From Ceratothoa steindachneri (lineage: Eukaryota; Arthropoda; Malacostraca; Isopoda; Cymothoidae): a stretch of 64,000 nt of DNA. Under the pieces are notes generated by a model. It searched no databases. It was not told the DNA's origin and saw only the letters and a program-made list of their open reading frames with translations. The translations under genes and the position numbers were made by a program. The first letter of the stretch is position 1. Each line of letters opens with the position of its first letter. The stretch covers positions 85,162,777 through 85,226,776 of the forward strand of contig OZ018337.1 in the NCBI GenBank assembly GCA_963969495.1, read 5' to 3'. Shown here in pieces: positions 13,343 through 22,562 of the stretch.

Positions 13343-13945
13343 CCTGCTATAACAATAAACTTTTCCTTAGTTAGCGTGAATTTTGGCTTTTTGTTTGCTG
13401 CAATACACAGGTTAAAACAGGAAAATTTTCCCTATGTTGATCGTTTGGTGAAGGTCTACGGTGTAAAGCAGTTAAAGTGTGTAGTATAGGCCAACCCTAA
13501 CAATCTATTTCTAAGCATCCATTTCAGTATTTCCTGGAAAAGGGATGAAGAGTTCATTCCTACACGATTTAAAATTGCGCTGCACAATCAGTATGGACTC
13601 AACACTTTTCTAAAACTTGAAGACAAGTTTCATCAAAGTTTTCGTCAAATAAAATGCTTACAGAATGCGGTTGATGTCTGTTATCTTACATTCAACGATG
13701 GACTTGATGAATGGCAAAAACTTAAAACAACCATCACAGAAGTTGAGTATATGAAAAAATATCTTGTTTGATGAGTTCCATTGTTTTCTCGACAATAGGG
13801 GAAAGAGTATCGAACTTGTGGAAGAATTTGTCTCAGGGATCATTACGACTACGTCACCATTGCTTCATCAAGACTTGCAAGAAAAAAGTTTCAGTTTCGA
13901 CAAGATAGAAATAATATTTCATCAGAGCACAATTGTTTAACAAAT
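13343..13945 (+). pseudogene. Unidentified disrupted ORF inside the Polinton segment
   Basis: A plus-strand frame open from 13,343 to TGA at 13,769-13,771 is interrupted once by TAG at 13,487-13,489. A continuation in another frame, with LFDEFHCFLDN and SIELVEEFVSGIITTT, runs to about 13,940. Central residues include FIPTRFKIALHNQYGLNTFL and VCYLTFNDGLDEWQKLK. The length with so few stops, in an AT-rich background and in the same orientation as its neighbours, argues for a former gene. I do not recognise the family; it may be a lineage-specific Polinton gene or cargo. Confidence 0.45.
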
Positions 13946-14339
13946 ATGTTTATTCAAATACTAGATCATATAAAAAACATTCTGATATTAAGTTAATCCA
14001 GCTCTATTGATTCAGAAAATCAGTAAATGTGTATAAAGTAATAAGGTTGCGAACATCTATGAAATTCTACTTATAATTATGTATTTTAATCTAGATGTAA
14101 AATGAAATTGAATAGTTATATAAGAATGTAAGCTAGTCAGATATTCAGTTTGAAATGAACCTTCGATTGTTACTCTTATATGCATCCCCGAGTCTACCAA
14201 CATCTTTTGGTGTGGTAACTCGACTACACCAATCTGTAAAAAAGATCGCCAAAAGATTTGATGTGGAAAGCTTTCTCTCATGCTTTCCATTCGAAAAAGA
14301 TTCAAGACTGAACAATTAAAAGCGCAAGGCGCTAACGAA

Positions 14340-15182
14340 ACTTAGCAACTAGAGTTAACTGTGATGTCCAAATATGAAAGGTTTAATTATGCTCTACGCT
14401 ACATACTCTTTGTAATTGATGTATGTATATTCTAGATATCTCTGTGTAATTTCTATAAAGCCGAAGACGGACCAGGTAGTGTCAAATGCTGTAAGGAATC
14501 TCATGGAAGAATCCAAATGGATTTAAGGTCATATATGTTCTAATGATGGAGGAGAGTTTAAAGGAAATAAAATGAAACGTTTATTAAGCGAATGTAATAT
14601 CGGCATTTATCATGTTTACTCTCTAAACAAAGCTAGTCTTGTAGAGCGGGTAAAAAGAAGAATAGAGGAAAGACTTTTCAGATACTTTACTTTTAATAAT
14701 ACCTGGAAATACATCGATGTATTAGATGATTTTGTAAAGGCTCATAATAATTCTAGACATAGAATGATTAGGAACACACCGTACAAAGTTATACACGATG
14801 TTGCTCTACCGAAGCAGAGAGCTGAAGGTAAAAAGAGAGGCTTCTATATAAGATCGGTGATTATGTTCGAATCTCAAGCGTTTTCATTAAATTTAAAAAG
14901 GGTACAAAATAGGGTAGAGTGAGTAACTCTACAAGATATAAATTTTTTTAAATGTATTAGCCCTGTATTATATCGAAGATTTAAATGCGGAACATATTTA
15001 AGGTGGAGTTTATTACGAAGAACTAAAAAAGTAAAATTTTACTCCCGTAAGGAATATGTAATGGAGAAGATAGTTAAAGTGAAAGGGCATGGAAAAATAA
15101 CCTATATTTAGTAAAGTAGCAAAGATACCAAGAATCGTTTAACTCATATATCAAGGGATGTGATATCATCTTAAATTCTTGA
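14340..15182 (+). pseudogene. Polinton-type integrase, disrupted
   Basis: The retroviral-type integrase core is recognisable. Its N-terminal part shows RYILFVIDV near 14,400 in one frame. The other frame carries KPKTDQVVSNAVRNLMEESK, then NDGGEFKGNKMKRLLSECNI with the second catalytic Asp, and LVERVKRRIEERLFRYFT with the catalytic Glu, followed by HNNSRHRMIRNTPYKV. A TAA at 14,524 and a TGA at 14,920 interrupt the frame. The C-terminal chromodomain-like tail follows: KEYVMEKIVKVKG, then after a frameshift LYLVK, a TAG where Trp is expected, and QRYQESFNSYIKG. The first catalytic Asp position appears substituted. The enzyme would have inserted the element's ends; this copy cannot. Confidence 0.88.
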
Positions 15183-15204
15183 GCAAATACATTCATAAAA
15201 TTAT

Positions 15205-16030
15205 ATAAAGGTGGGAGATGTGGAAAGTTTTATATCAGTTGTGAAGATGGAGCCAGAGAGTATTTATATAACCCTTGCTTCCTCGTCCTCTCTTGATGTT
15301 TAACCTCAAAATGCCATGTCCGACTATAGAATCGAGTTGCAAAAATCCATAATAACAAACTACAGGCAGTATGAAGTAGGTCTTTGTGAGTTTCAATTTA
15401 CAGAGAATATCTATAATGTCACTAAGTCTACACACACATTCACAGTCCTTTGAAAAATCGCGGAAGTAAACAACTATTCATCAAATACTATATTGGGAAG
15501 AGGACTAAGCTTACGATGAGATATGGATAGACGCTGGATATTACAAAAATGAAAAAGCACTCATAGAGAAATTGAATCTGAAAATGAAACAGAAATTATC
15601 ATCTCAAGATTTAATGTTTTAATCTGACATAAAGCAACGGAAAATGCCTTCTGATTATATAGTAATGCTCACTTCAGGTTTATTGATCATTGTGAAAAGG
15701 AAAGAAAATCTATCAATTCATTTGTCAAAAGAATTTTACACTATGATGAAAAGATCTATCAGAGATGATAGGCCATAATTAAATCATTGTATAGCGTTCA
15801 ATATAGATTTTATTCTTCTTATATCTTATCTGAGATGATCTTACATTTACTCTAACCTTGTAGACTATCAGTTAATAGGCTGGACAGAGTCAAGGCTGAT
15901 GAGAATTATTCATCTAAGCTCTGGGAACTTGAGATAAATTTCTATTTATATAAGAACGGTTAAAGGGGAAAGATTTCAATTCTTTCTTGGTCCTGTGATG
16001 ATAAAACTACACAAAAGGAGTAAATATTAA
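15205..16030 (+). pseudogene. Polinton capsid-type protein (minor capsid or penton-like), disrupted
   Basis: A frame opens with YITLASSSSLDV, then a TAA, then RIELQKSIITNYRQYEVGLC, matching the N-terminal layout of a conserved Polinton protein that begins with a Y/F-x-T-L-x-S-N-S-S-type motif followed by a P-Q-N-x-(M/L)-S-x-Y-R block and E-V-G-L-x-E. Further on are AGYYKNEKALIEKLN, HLSKEFYTMMK, VDYQLIGW and, at the C-terminus, GPVMIKLHKRSKY before TAA at 16,028. The remaining length is about 275 codons, near full length for this family as I remember it. Whether it is the penton-like minor capsid protein is inference. Several stops and frameshifts make it non-functional. Confidence 0.7.
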
Positions 16031-16043
16031 ACGATAATTAAAA

Positions 16044-16279
16044 ATGTTGAATGACCACGCGGGTTTAAAGGATTGAGATACTAAAGGGAACATGATCTTG
16101 GATCCCTCTTCTCTTTCTCATTCAGAAATGCAGCACCATATCTAAAGAGTGGTGCTCGTTATCTAGGAAGGAAGGTTATTTAAGCCGGTTTCGATACTGA
16201 TGAAGATATTGTGCATGGAAAGAGTGCGAAGCAAACTTTGAGAAACCAACTGGGAAGGGTGAGAAATAATATAACTTAA
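16044..16279 (+). pseudogene. Polinton small pVI/pX-like protein, disrupted
   Basis: The frame reads GFKGLRY, a TAA at 16,082, then LGSLFSFSFRNAAPYLKSGA, LGRKVI, a second TAA, and DIVHGKSAKQTLRNQL before the terminal TAA at 16,277. Glycine-rich start, amphipathic L-F-R-x-A-x-P-x-L-K-x-G-A helix and basic G-K-S-x-K tail are the hallmarks of the small protein encoded between capsid genes in many Polintons, comparable in character to adenoviral pVI or pX. It is the right size (about 75 codons) and lies in the expected place. Confidence 0.65.
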
Positions 16280-16516
16280 CATATTATACAGTATATTAGA
16301 AGATAGCTAATATCTGAGAAAGATAATTAGAATAAATAAAAAAAATAGGTGTAATAAATAAGCGATAATGGATGAATAAGAAGTTGAGGAATAGAAGAAA
16401 GTTAAAAATAGATGATGATGATGCTGGGGATGTTTTTTTCTCATAATATAAACCATCAGACATTACATAGATTTTCTCTTAAATAAATTGGTGGCTGTAA
16501 ATCTGACACGTGTAAA

Positions 16517-17320
16517 ATGAATGCTCTTGATCCAACAATTGATATCTGTTCGAAGACAGAACTCCACCAACCCGAACTTCCATTGTTGAAAGCAATTATT
16601 AGTTTTTTCTCCCTTCAGCAATATCTCTTGCGACCTCACACGGGTTGAATATTATGTATTTGGTAACAGAGAGTATTATTTAGAGCTTAGTGAGGTTTAT
16701 CTCTATATTAAAAAAAAATTGTGAAGTCAAATGGAAGCCAACTTCTAGATGAAGAGAATGTTTTTCGAGAATATAATATTATTTAAACTTTGTTCAGCAA
16801 TGTTGATATTTATTTAAATGAAACATCTGTAAATTCGATTGGAAATAATTACCCCTATCCTGCATATTTAGAGACCCCTGTTAAAAAATACTAAAGAAGA
16901 AAAATCTACTTTTCTTTCCACTGCAGGATATTACTCTAGTAAAAGGGAGTATAGGAGACTGTATGCTGATTTATTCTCACAACATAAGTTGAAAGACTAT
17001 TTGAATTAGACTATTCGGACGATACAGATCCAGTTGCGTCATAGGCTTTTTACTCGAAATATAACGGTCTAGGGTGTATTGGAGTTGGGCAGAGTATTGG
17101 ACGTACGTATCAACAATTGATAAAAAGTAAAAATATTTATCGTATTAGCCTAAATGAGGACAAGTGTACTACTTGAGTTGGAGAATGCTCCAATCTTATA
17201 CAACAGAGAACATTATCAGTACAATTTAAATCTCCATTAATAGAACTGGTCACCTTGTTATATATGCACAGTTTCAGTCTGTTATTGAGATCGATAAATC
17301 TAGGAACATATTAGTTTATT
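16517..17320 (+). pseudogene. Polinton major-capsid-like protein (F54H12.2 type), badly disrupted
   Basis: A possible ATG at 16,517 is followed by DPTIDICSKTEL. After frameshifts come LTRVEYYVFGNREYYLELSE and then TLFSNVDIYLNETSVNSI with NNYPYPAYLETPV, a pattern diagnostic of the protein often annotated in invertebrate genomes as F54H12.2-like and considered a Polinton capsid component. LYADLFSQHKL near 16,960-16,990 may be its next block. Beyond that I cannot follow it, and the distance to the protease is too short for the full C-terminal half, so a deletion is likely. Many stops are present. Confidence 0.72.
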
Positions 17321-17329
17321 CTTAATAAA

Positions 17330-17782
17330 ATGAATTCAGTAGAAATATAAGAACTATTGTATCCAGATAAAACTACAAAACGAGTTTTTCATGGATATTT
17401 TGCGAGAGACAGTGATCTATGTTTACCTTTAAAACCGCCAACAGCTAATATAATTAATCTGGACAACAGCCATAGACCTGGGAGGCATTGGATCGCTTTG
17501 TTTGTTAACAAAAAACGTTTGTATTATTTCGACAGCCTTTGTCTAGGGTTTTAGAATCATGTTTATATTTGTAAAAACTTAGTAAAAATAAATAAAATTA
17601 GTATTGTCAATCCATTCAGGGTTCAAAGTTATCTTTCAAACTCATGTGGCTTGTTTTGTGTCTATTTCATTCAGCAGATGACAAACGGTAAATCATATGC
17701 ATCTTTTATTGAGCAATTTGATTTATATAATGATCAAAGCAACAAAGAAATAGTTGTAAAGAATACTTTTAACAGAAAGTAA
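17330..17782 (+). pseudogene. Polinton adenain-like cysteine protease, two in-frame stops
   Basis: From ATG at 17,330 a single frame of 151 codons runs to TAA at 17,780, broken only by TAA at 17,348 and TAG at 17,552. Conserved features of the C5 (adenain) family appear in order: a substrate-side FHGYFARD block, GRHWIALFV with the catalytic His, LYYFDSLCLGF with the catalytic acidic residue, and QSYLSNSCGLFCVYF with the oxyanion Gln and nucleophile Cys. In adenoviruses and Polintons this enzyme matures capsid proteins. It is the least decayed gene of the segment. Both stops could be single-base changes. Confidence 0.85.
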
Positions 17783-18486
17783 AGGTAAATTAATTGATCC
17801 TGTACACTCAATGAAATTATTTGAAATCGGTATATTTGAGTTTAAAAGTAAAATAAATCATTATATCAAGCTAGACTTAAAAAAAACATTTCAAATAAGA
17901 GAAGAAAATCACTTAGTCTGTTAAAGGAGCTGTCAACTGACAAACGCTAAAATGTTGAAGAAAATCAAAATCTCCCTACAAGATTTCCACTCCTCTTCAT
18001 TTTCTTACACTTAGTTAAAAGAATTAAAATACCATACGAGAGAAAAAGCTTTCCAAGAAGCTGTCATCTATAATAATTAAATGAGGAATGTTTAGAACGC
18101 CCTTTTTATATCTTTAAAAATGGGGGTAGGAGAGTGGTAAGGATTAGAAAAGTAAGACTGGTCGACGATCCAGTTAAAACAAAAGATAGCTATCTCTTTA
18201 CTTCATTGTGAATTCTGTGAGAAAAAAACAAATATGTTTATTCAAGTCAATTAAGGGAACGGCGTCAAGGTTGGAAAATAAGGTTTGATATTTGTCTCTC
18301 TATTTATCGATTGGAAAAAGATAACTATCTCTTTGCTTTATTAAATCTTGTGCCCTAAAAATCAAAACAGAGGATGGATAAACATCCAAGTAAACAATAT
18401 TGAAAATGAATCGTGGAAAGCGCTTTAGAGCAAAATAATATGTATATAATAACATCTAAAATGAGAGTCCATGCCTTAGAAAGCTC
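17783..18486. other. Unassigned sequence after the Polinton protease
   Basis: Short open stretches continue on the plus strand to about 18,100 but show no motif. No Polinton terminal repeat is visible. Confidence 0.45.
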
Positions 18487-18488
18487 CA

Positions 18489-18508
18489 GGGTGTGTGTGT
18501 GTGTGTGC
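18489..18508. repeat. Short GT microsatellite
   Basis: Nine GT dinucleotides. Confidence 0.9.
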
Positions 18509-18981
18509 AGACTCTAAATCCTTCGTAGAAAGGTCACTGAACAAAGTATTGAGGTGAAGGGGCACTTGCATGTCACCGAGGTTGGTAGTAACCAATGCCA
18601 GGGGTGTGATAGGGATGATGGGAGATGATAGGTTAAGTAGACTTGAGTGCGAGTCCATGAGCGTGTGTACTTATCTGGATACGCTCATATGGTCCACAGT
18701 TTGTGTACATTCAACCCTTCACCTACAATACTGCCAAGTGTAGGCCATGAATGGTCTTTTGCAGTCTCCTTCTATTCTTATGTTCTTATGTTTAATACTA
18801 TTCATGTCATACACTCTAGTGTTTTGCACAAAGATGGCAACAAATAACAATCTAGTTATTTTGAAGTCATGAAGCGTGTAATGTGTATAGTTTCGTCTGA
18901 ACAAAATTTACTTCAGCAACCTACATGTGATGGAAGTCATAGTTAAGTTGAATTGCAAGTGGGTTCCTCTAATATGGGATA

Positions 18982-18986
18982 CGAAT
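18982..18986. other. Target-site duplication (left) of solo LTR A
   Basis: CGAAT immediately before the LTR, repeated exactly at 20,592-20,596. Confidence 0.9.
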
Positions 18987-19446
18987 TGTGCAGAAATGGC
19001 TGCATTAAGCATCCTGGAGGAGTATAGGTATATTAAAGCCCCCCCCCCCCCCTCATGAGGAGAAGGGTTGGAAAGGTTGCCGGCGAAACGGCTTACCATG
19101 TGTAATCTCCCCGCTGCTGTGGGCAGTTGGAGCTAACATCTGTTTTAAGGCGACCACCTAAGGTCCTTAAACGACGCTCTAACGATCCAATTACCTACGA
19201 GACCCATAAACCCGTGGTTATGGAAAAAAAGCGGTGCGAGTCAGAAGGCACGCCAAGTAGCGGTGCGGTTGCGAGCCTCAAATGTGCGAGCTGACTTGGG
19301 CACCCCAGTACCACCTCAGGAATTCTCGCTCTCCCCAGATGCTAACTCACCATTCCCCCCCCCCTTTAGCTCTGTGGACTGGTCACTCATCCCTTTAAAT
19401 GGGGCGGCAATCCGCCTATTAATAAGCCCCGCAAAGAAAGAGAGGA

Positions 19447-19718
19447 GGATTATCAGAAGTCGATACGCCAGAGTAGGATTAGTTCGTGAAGATCGATTCA
19501 TCGGCCAGACAAGAGGATTATTAGAAGTCGATACGCCAGAGTAGGATTAGTTCGTGAAGATCGATCCATCGGCCAGACAAGAAGATTATTAGAAGTCGAT
19601 TAGCCAGAAGAAAGATTAGTTCGTGAAGATCGATCTTTCAGCCAGACAAGAAGATTAGAAGTCGATACGCCAGAAGAAGGGTCAGTTCGTGAAGATCGAT
19701 CCTTTAGCCATACAAGAC
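19447..19718. repeat. 68-bp tandem repeat within solo LTR A
   Basis: Four units begin at 19,447, 19,515, 19,583 and 19,652. Each contains GAAGTCGATACGCCAGA or a variant, then TTAGTTCGTGAAGATCGAT and GCCAGACAAGA. Solo LTR B has only two units, which accounts for the length difference between the two LTRs (1605 and 1470 bp). Confidence 0.9.
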
Positions 19719-19807
19719 TATTTCCGTGAGAAACGATAGGATGAGATTAAGAAAATCGATCCCCCCTTTCAGGGTTGTATTAACCTAAATAGTCAAGCTT
19801 TATATCG

Positions 19808-20077
19808 GTGCCATACCGAAAAAGCCTTTTCAGTCTGCAAAGAAGTCCGACTGAAGAAAAGCAAAGCCGCTCTCCCTCGAGCGACTCTCACATCTCAAGC
19901 TCCGTAAGAGTGAGAGGAGAAGAACCCAGCCCCAACGAGCTCCCGTTCTTTAATTACGTTGAAGAATCAGCCCCCGTCACAGGTGACAAGCAATCCCTCA
20001 TCGACGAAAATTCAACCAGCGGCCACAACACTGCAAAGCGAGAGATAAGTCCTCCAGCGACATCCGGCAATCCCTAA
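19808..20077 (+). other. Open frame in LTR A (90 codons, no ATG)
   Basis: The frame is Ser/Pro/Glu-rich (SPTEEKQSRSPSSDSHISSS, then RVRGEEPSPNEL) and ends with TAA just before a donor-like GGTAAGTT. It has no ATG at its start; a pyrimidine-rich CCCCCCTTTCAG about 40 bases upstream could act as a splice acceptor. The same frame is open in LTR B. I counted 11 base differences between the copies here, of which four are silent, so there is no sign of strong protein-level constraint. It may be part of a leader exon or non-coding. Confidence 0.35.
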
Positions 20078-20591
20078 TACCTACAGGGTAAGTTAAAAAT
20101 AACATTTATATGTCTATTGCTATAGTAAAGTTTAGTACGTCCCACGTTTTAAAGGAGAGTAGAAACCATTGTTCTTGAACCTAGGTCATATGTGTTTGTA
20201 GACAAGAGTACGTTAATTTAATGTTTAACGCTAATCAAATAGAGTTGCGAAAAAAAATACTAATCAGCAATTAGTATGTTTACGGTAAGCCTATTTGTTT
20301 ATTTTTTTTCATTGAAAGATCTTTGATGCCAAAGATAGAAATGTGTTAACTGTTGGTTTGTAATAGTTAAGTGTTTCATTTAAAATACAAGTTTACTTTG
20401 GTAGATTCTGGTGTTTCCTCTTATCCTTATGTGTTTAAAAATAGCTCTTCCCTAAGAACAAAACTACTGAATTAGCACTCTTAGAACAAAGCCTACTTCA
20501 TCATAGAAGTAACTTACGCCCCTTAAAGCATACCGCTACTAAAAGGGTGTCAGAGAGTATAGTGATCAAAACCAAGGGTCATTCTACGACA

Positions 20592-20596
20592 CGAAT
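20592..20596. other. Target-site duplication (right) of solo LTR A
   Basis: CGAAT, identical to 18,982-18,986. Confidence 0.9.
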
Positions 20597-20850
20597 CAAT
20601 GGAAGACGATACCAGTTGGGATAGAATGACTCTTGAAAAAGATGAAAGGCAGATGAAGAAACACAGATACATCAGCTTACGATCTTTTAAGAAACATCTA
20701 GTGAAGAAGTTTTATTCGAGGAGGAAGACGCTCAAGAATGTACACAAGATGGAACGCAAATGGAGGCTGATTTGGGCCTATTTTCCTCTAATCGATTTTG
20801 ATCCCGTAGACGAAGCAGAAATGTGTGCGCACATAAAACTAGAACTTTAG

Positions 20851-22562
20851 TTTTCTCCGAAAGCGAAAAGAGAGAATTCAGTCTTTTCATAACAAATAAC
20901 ACGTTTCTACAAATTCAGAGGTAAACAAACAGAGAAGTGAGATACATTACTTAAAATCTGAGAGCTTTTAGGCTTTCGTCCAATCCAGTTACAAGCAGCT
21001 TATGCTCGAAAAACAAGTTCTACAAAGGTGGGAAAGTGTACCGTATTCAAAAAGCTGTGCAGTGCCTCTTTTTCCGAATGGAACAAGAATATTTGCCCAG
21101 CACATATGAAATTGGTAAATAGTACGAAATGTCCAACTGCTAAAAAAAATCGCTCGTCGAGTCGGTCACTTGGAAAGCCCAATATAATTATATATATAAT
21201 GTATATTTTTATGGAAACAATAATTAAATATATAATGTATATTTTTATGGAAACAATAATTAAATATATAATGTATACTTTGTATGGAAACAAGGCAGTT
21301 CAAAATGTTATATATGATTCATGGCCCTCCTTGTTTCACGTCAGTGGATAAGGGTTAATAGGGAAGACTACGAACTCATTATATAATATATAAACATAGA
21401 CAAATAGTCTGTTGTCTTAAAGTGATGGGGTTCCTTAGATAACCATTATATTACATCGTTGTTTACGACTCAGGAGAAAGGAATTTCGCCGATTGCCCGA
21501 ACAGGATTTCTAAGAAGCGCGAGAATTCTTTGAAATGAATACAGATAAATTGTTTCAGGACCATGTTTTCTCGACTGTGGTGATATTTGGCCGAGGCTTT
21601 TTCCAGATATCTCAACGAGATGGAAAATAGTTATCTTGAGAAATTGACTGTTTTGTAAACCTCATGTAAATACATAGAATATGCTGCCCCCAACATTAAT
21701 ATTAGCTCTGTTGATGTTTTATTTTTAAAAATATTTCTACAATATAACTGAATGCACGGCTATTAGTACGAATGAAATGTATCTTATATAAGTGACATCC
21801 ATAACACCGTAACTAATACTAATTAGAAAGAAATAAATTCTATTATTTAATATTGGAAAAAGCTAGACAGGTCTATGACCGTCCATTTAAATTAGGGTCG
21901 GTGTCACGCTCAATTAATAATTTCGCCTGTGGTTTAGGAAAACAAGCTATATAAACATCAATAATTTTAACGAATTTTAATTTTAAGGCGTAAGATTTCT
22001 ATTATTTACCTCTAAATAATGTCTGTCCTTTTCACTACTTATTTTGTATTACTTTTTAATGTAAAATGTAATTAGGTTAAGTCATGGAAAAATATCAACT
22101 ATTACTTTCTTTGATAAACTCAGTCAGAGGTTCAATAAATATTTTTCATAAAATTTTCTCATCATTCGTGACATTTCATCACAGGATTTTGATGTCCCTG
22201 CCCATGGAAGAGGAAGTTTGTTCTTTATTCTCTATAGTATGTTTACACAATTTAACGTCTGTTCTTCCATCATTATTTATATAATTCTTCTTTTGACATT
22301 GAATTCACTCTCCCTGTTGAGCAAACTTAGGGCCCTCGGGCAAACAATGCAAACCTTTTTTTCCCTTACTATCTTCAATTGCCTTCTACCTTCACTTAAC
22401 ACAACTTGATTCTGTTTATTTGTGTTATTATTATGCCTTTGAGTGACTGTTTTTTGTTGTCTTCTTGATTTTAATGATTTACCGCCAAATGAAGTTATAT
22501 CATATATCAAGGGTGAGCTTTTGGGTTGGAATAAGAGAGAAGAGTCATTTGAGTGGTAAATA
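20851..22562. other. Unassigned sequence with a minisatellite
   Basis: The portion 20,860-21,180 is less AT-rich, and a plus frame there includes NICPAHMKLVNSTKCPTAKK, which looks protein-like but is not recognised. The remainder is AT-rich. No gene is called. Confidence 0.5.
21185..21293. repeat. 36-bp minisatellite, three units
   Basis: The unit TAATTAAATATATAATGTAT continues ATTTTTATGGAAACAA. Units start at 21,185, 21,221 and 21,257; the third is one base longer. Confidence 0.9.

Larger units (their letters stand above)
12310..17790 (+). mobile_element. Decayed Polinton/Maverick segment
   Basis: At least seven consecutive plus-strand reading frames, each broken by a few stops or frameshifts, correspond in kind and order to a Polinton gene block: two small capsid-associated-type proteins, an unidentified frame, retroviral-type integrase with chromodomain-like tail, a capsid-type protein, a pVI-like protein, a major-capsid-like protein and an adenain-like cysteine protease. 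Complete Polintons are roughly 15-20 kb with long terminal inverted repeats and also carry DNA polymerase B and a packaging ATPase. I recognise neither gene and no terminal repeats, so this is a partial, inactive copy. Boundaries are approximate. Confidence 0.85.
18987..20591 (+). mobile_element. Solo LTR A of an LTR retrotransposon
   Basis: This 1605-bp unit starts TGTGCAGAAATGG and ends CTACGACA, so it has the TG...CA ends of retroviral-type LTRs. It is flanked by a perfect 5-bp duplication, CGAAT. A second copy in inverted orientation lies at 58,769-60,238, also with its own perfect duplication. No internal gag or pol sequence adjoins either copy, so both are solo LTRs, normally produced by recombination between the two LTRs of one insertion. 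The LTR is GC-richer in its first half, carries a C14 tract (19,039-19,052), a 68-bp tandem repeat, a 90-codon open frame and a splice-donor-like GGTAAGTT near 20,088. The superfamily (Gypsy, Copia or BEL) cannot be told from the LTR alone. Confidence 0.9.
18974..20850 (+). pseudogene. Unidentified basic ORF split by a solo LTR
   Basis: An open frame with ATG at 18,974 reads into the target site. After the LTR and the second target duplication it resumes in frame at 20,597 and runs to TAG at 20,848-20,850. Without the insertion it would be 88 codons, Lys/Arg-rich in the middle (SLRSFKKHLVKKFYSRRK, KNVHKMERKWRLIW) with an acidic tail (FDPVDEAEMCAHIKLEL). I do not recognise it. It could be an exon of a lost gene or a piece of an older transposon. 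The only support for coding is the open frame and its composition. Confidence 0.4.
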
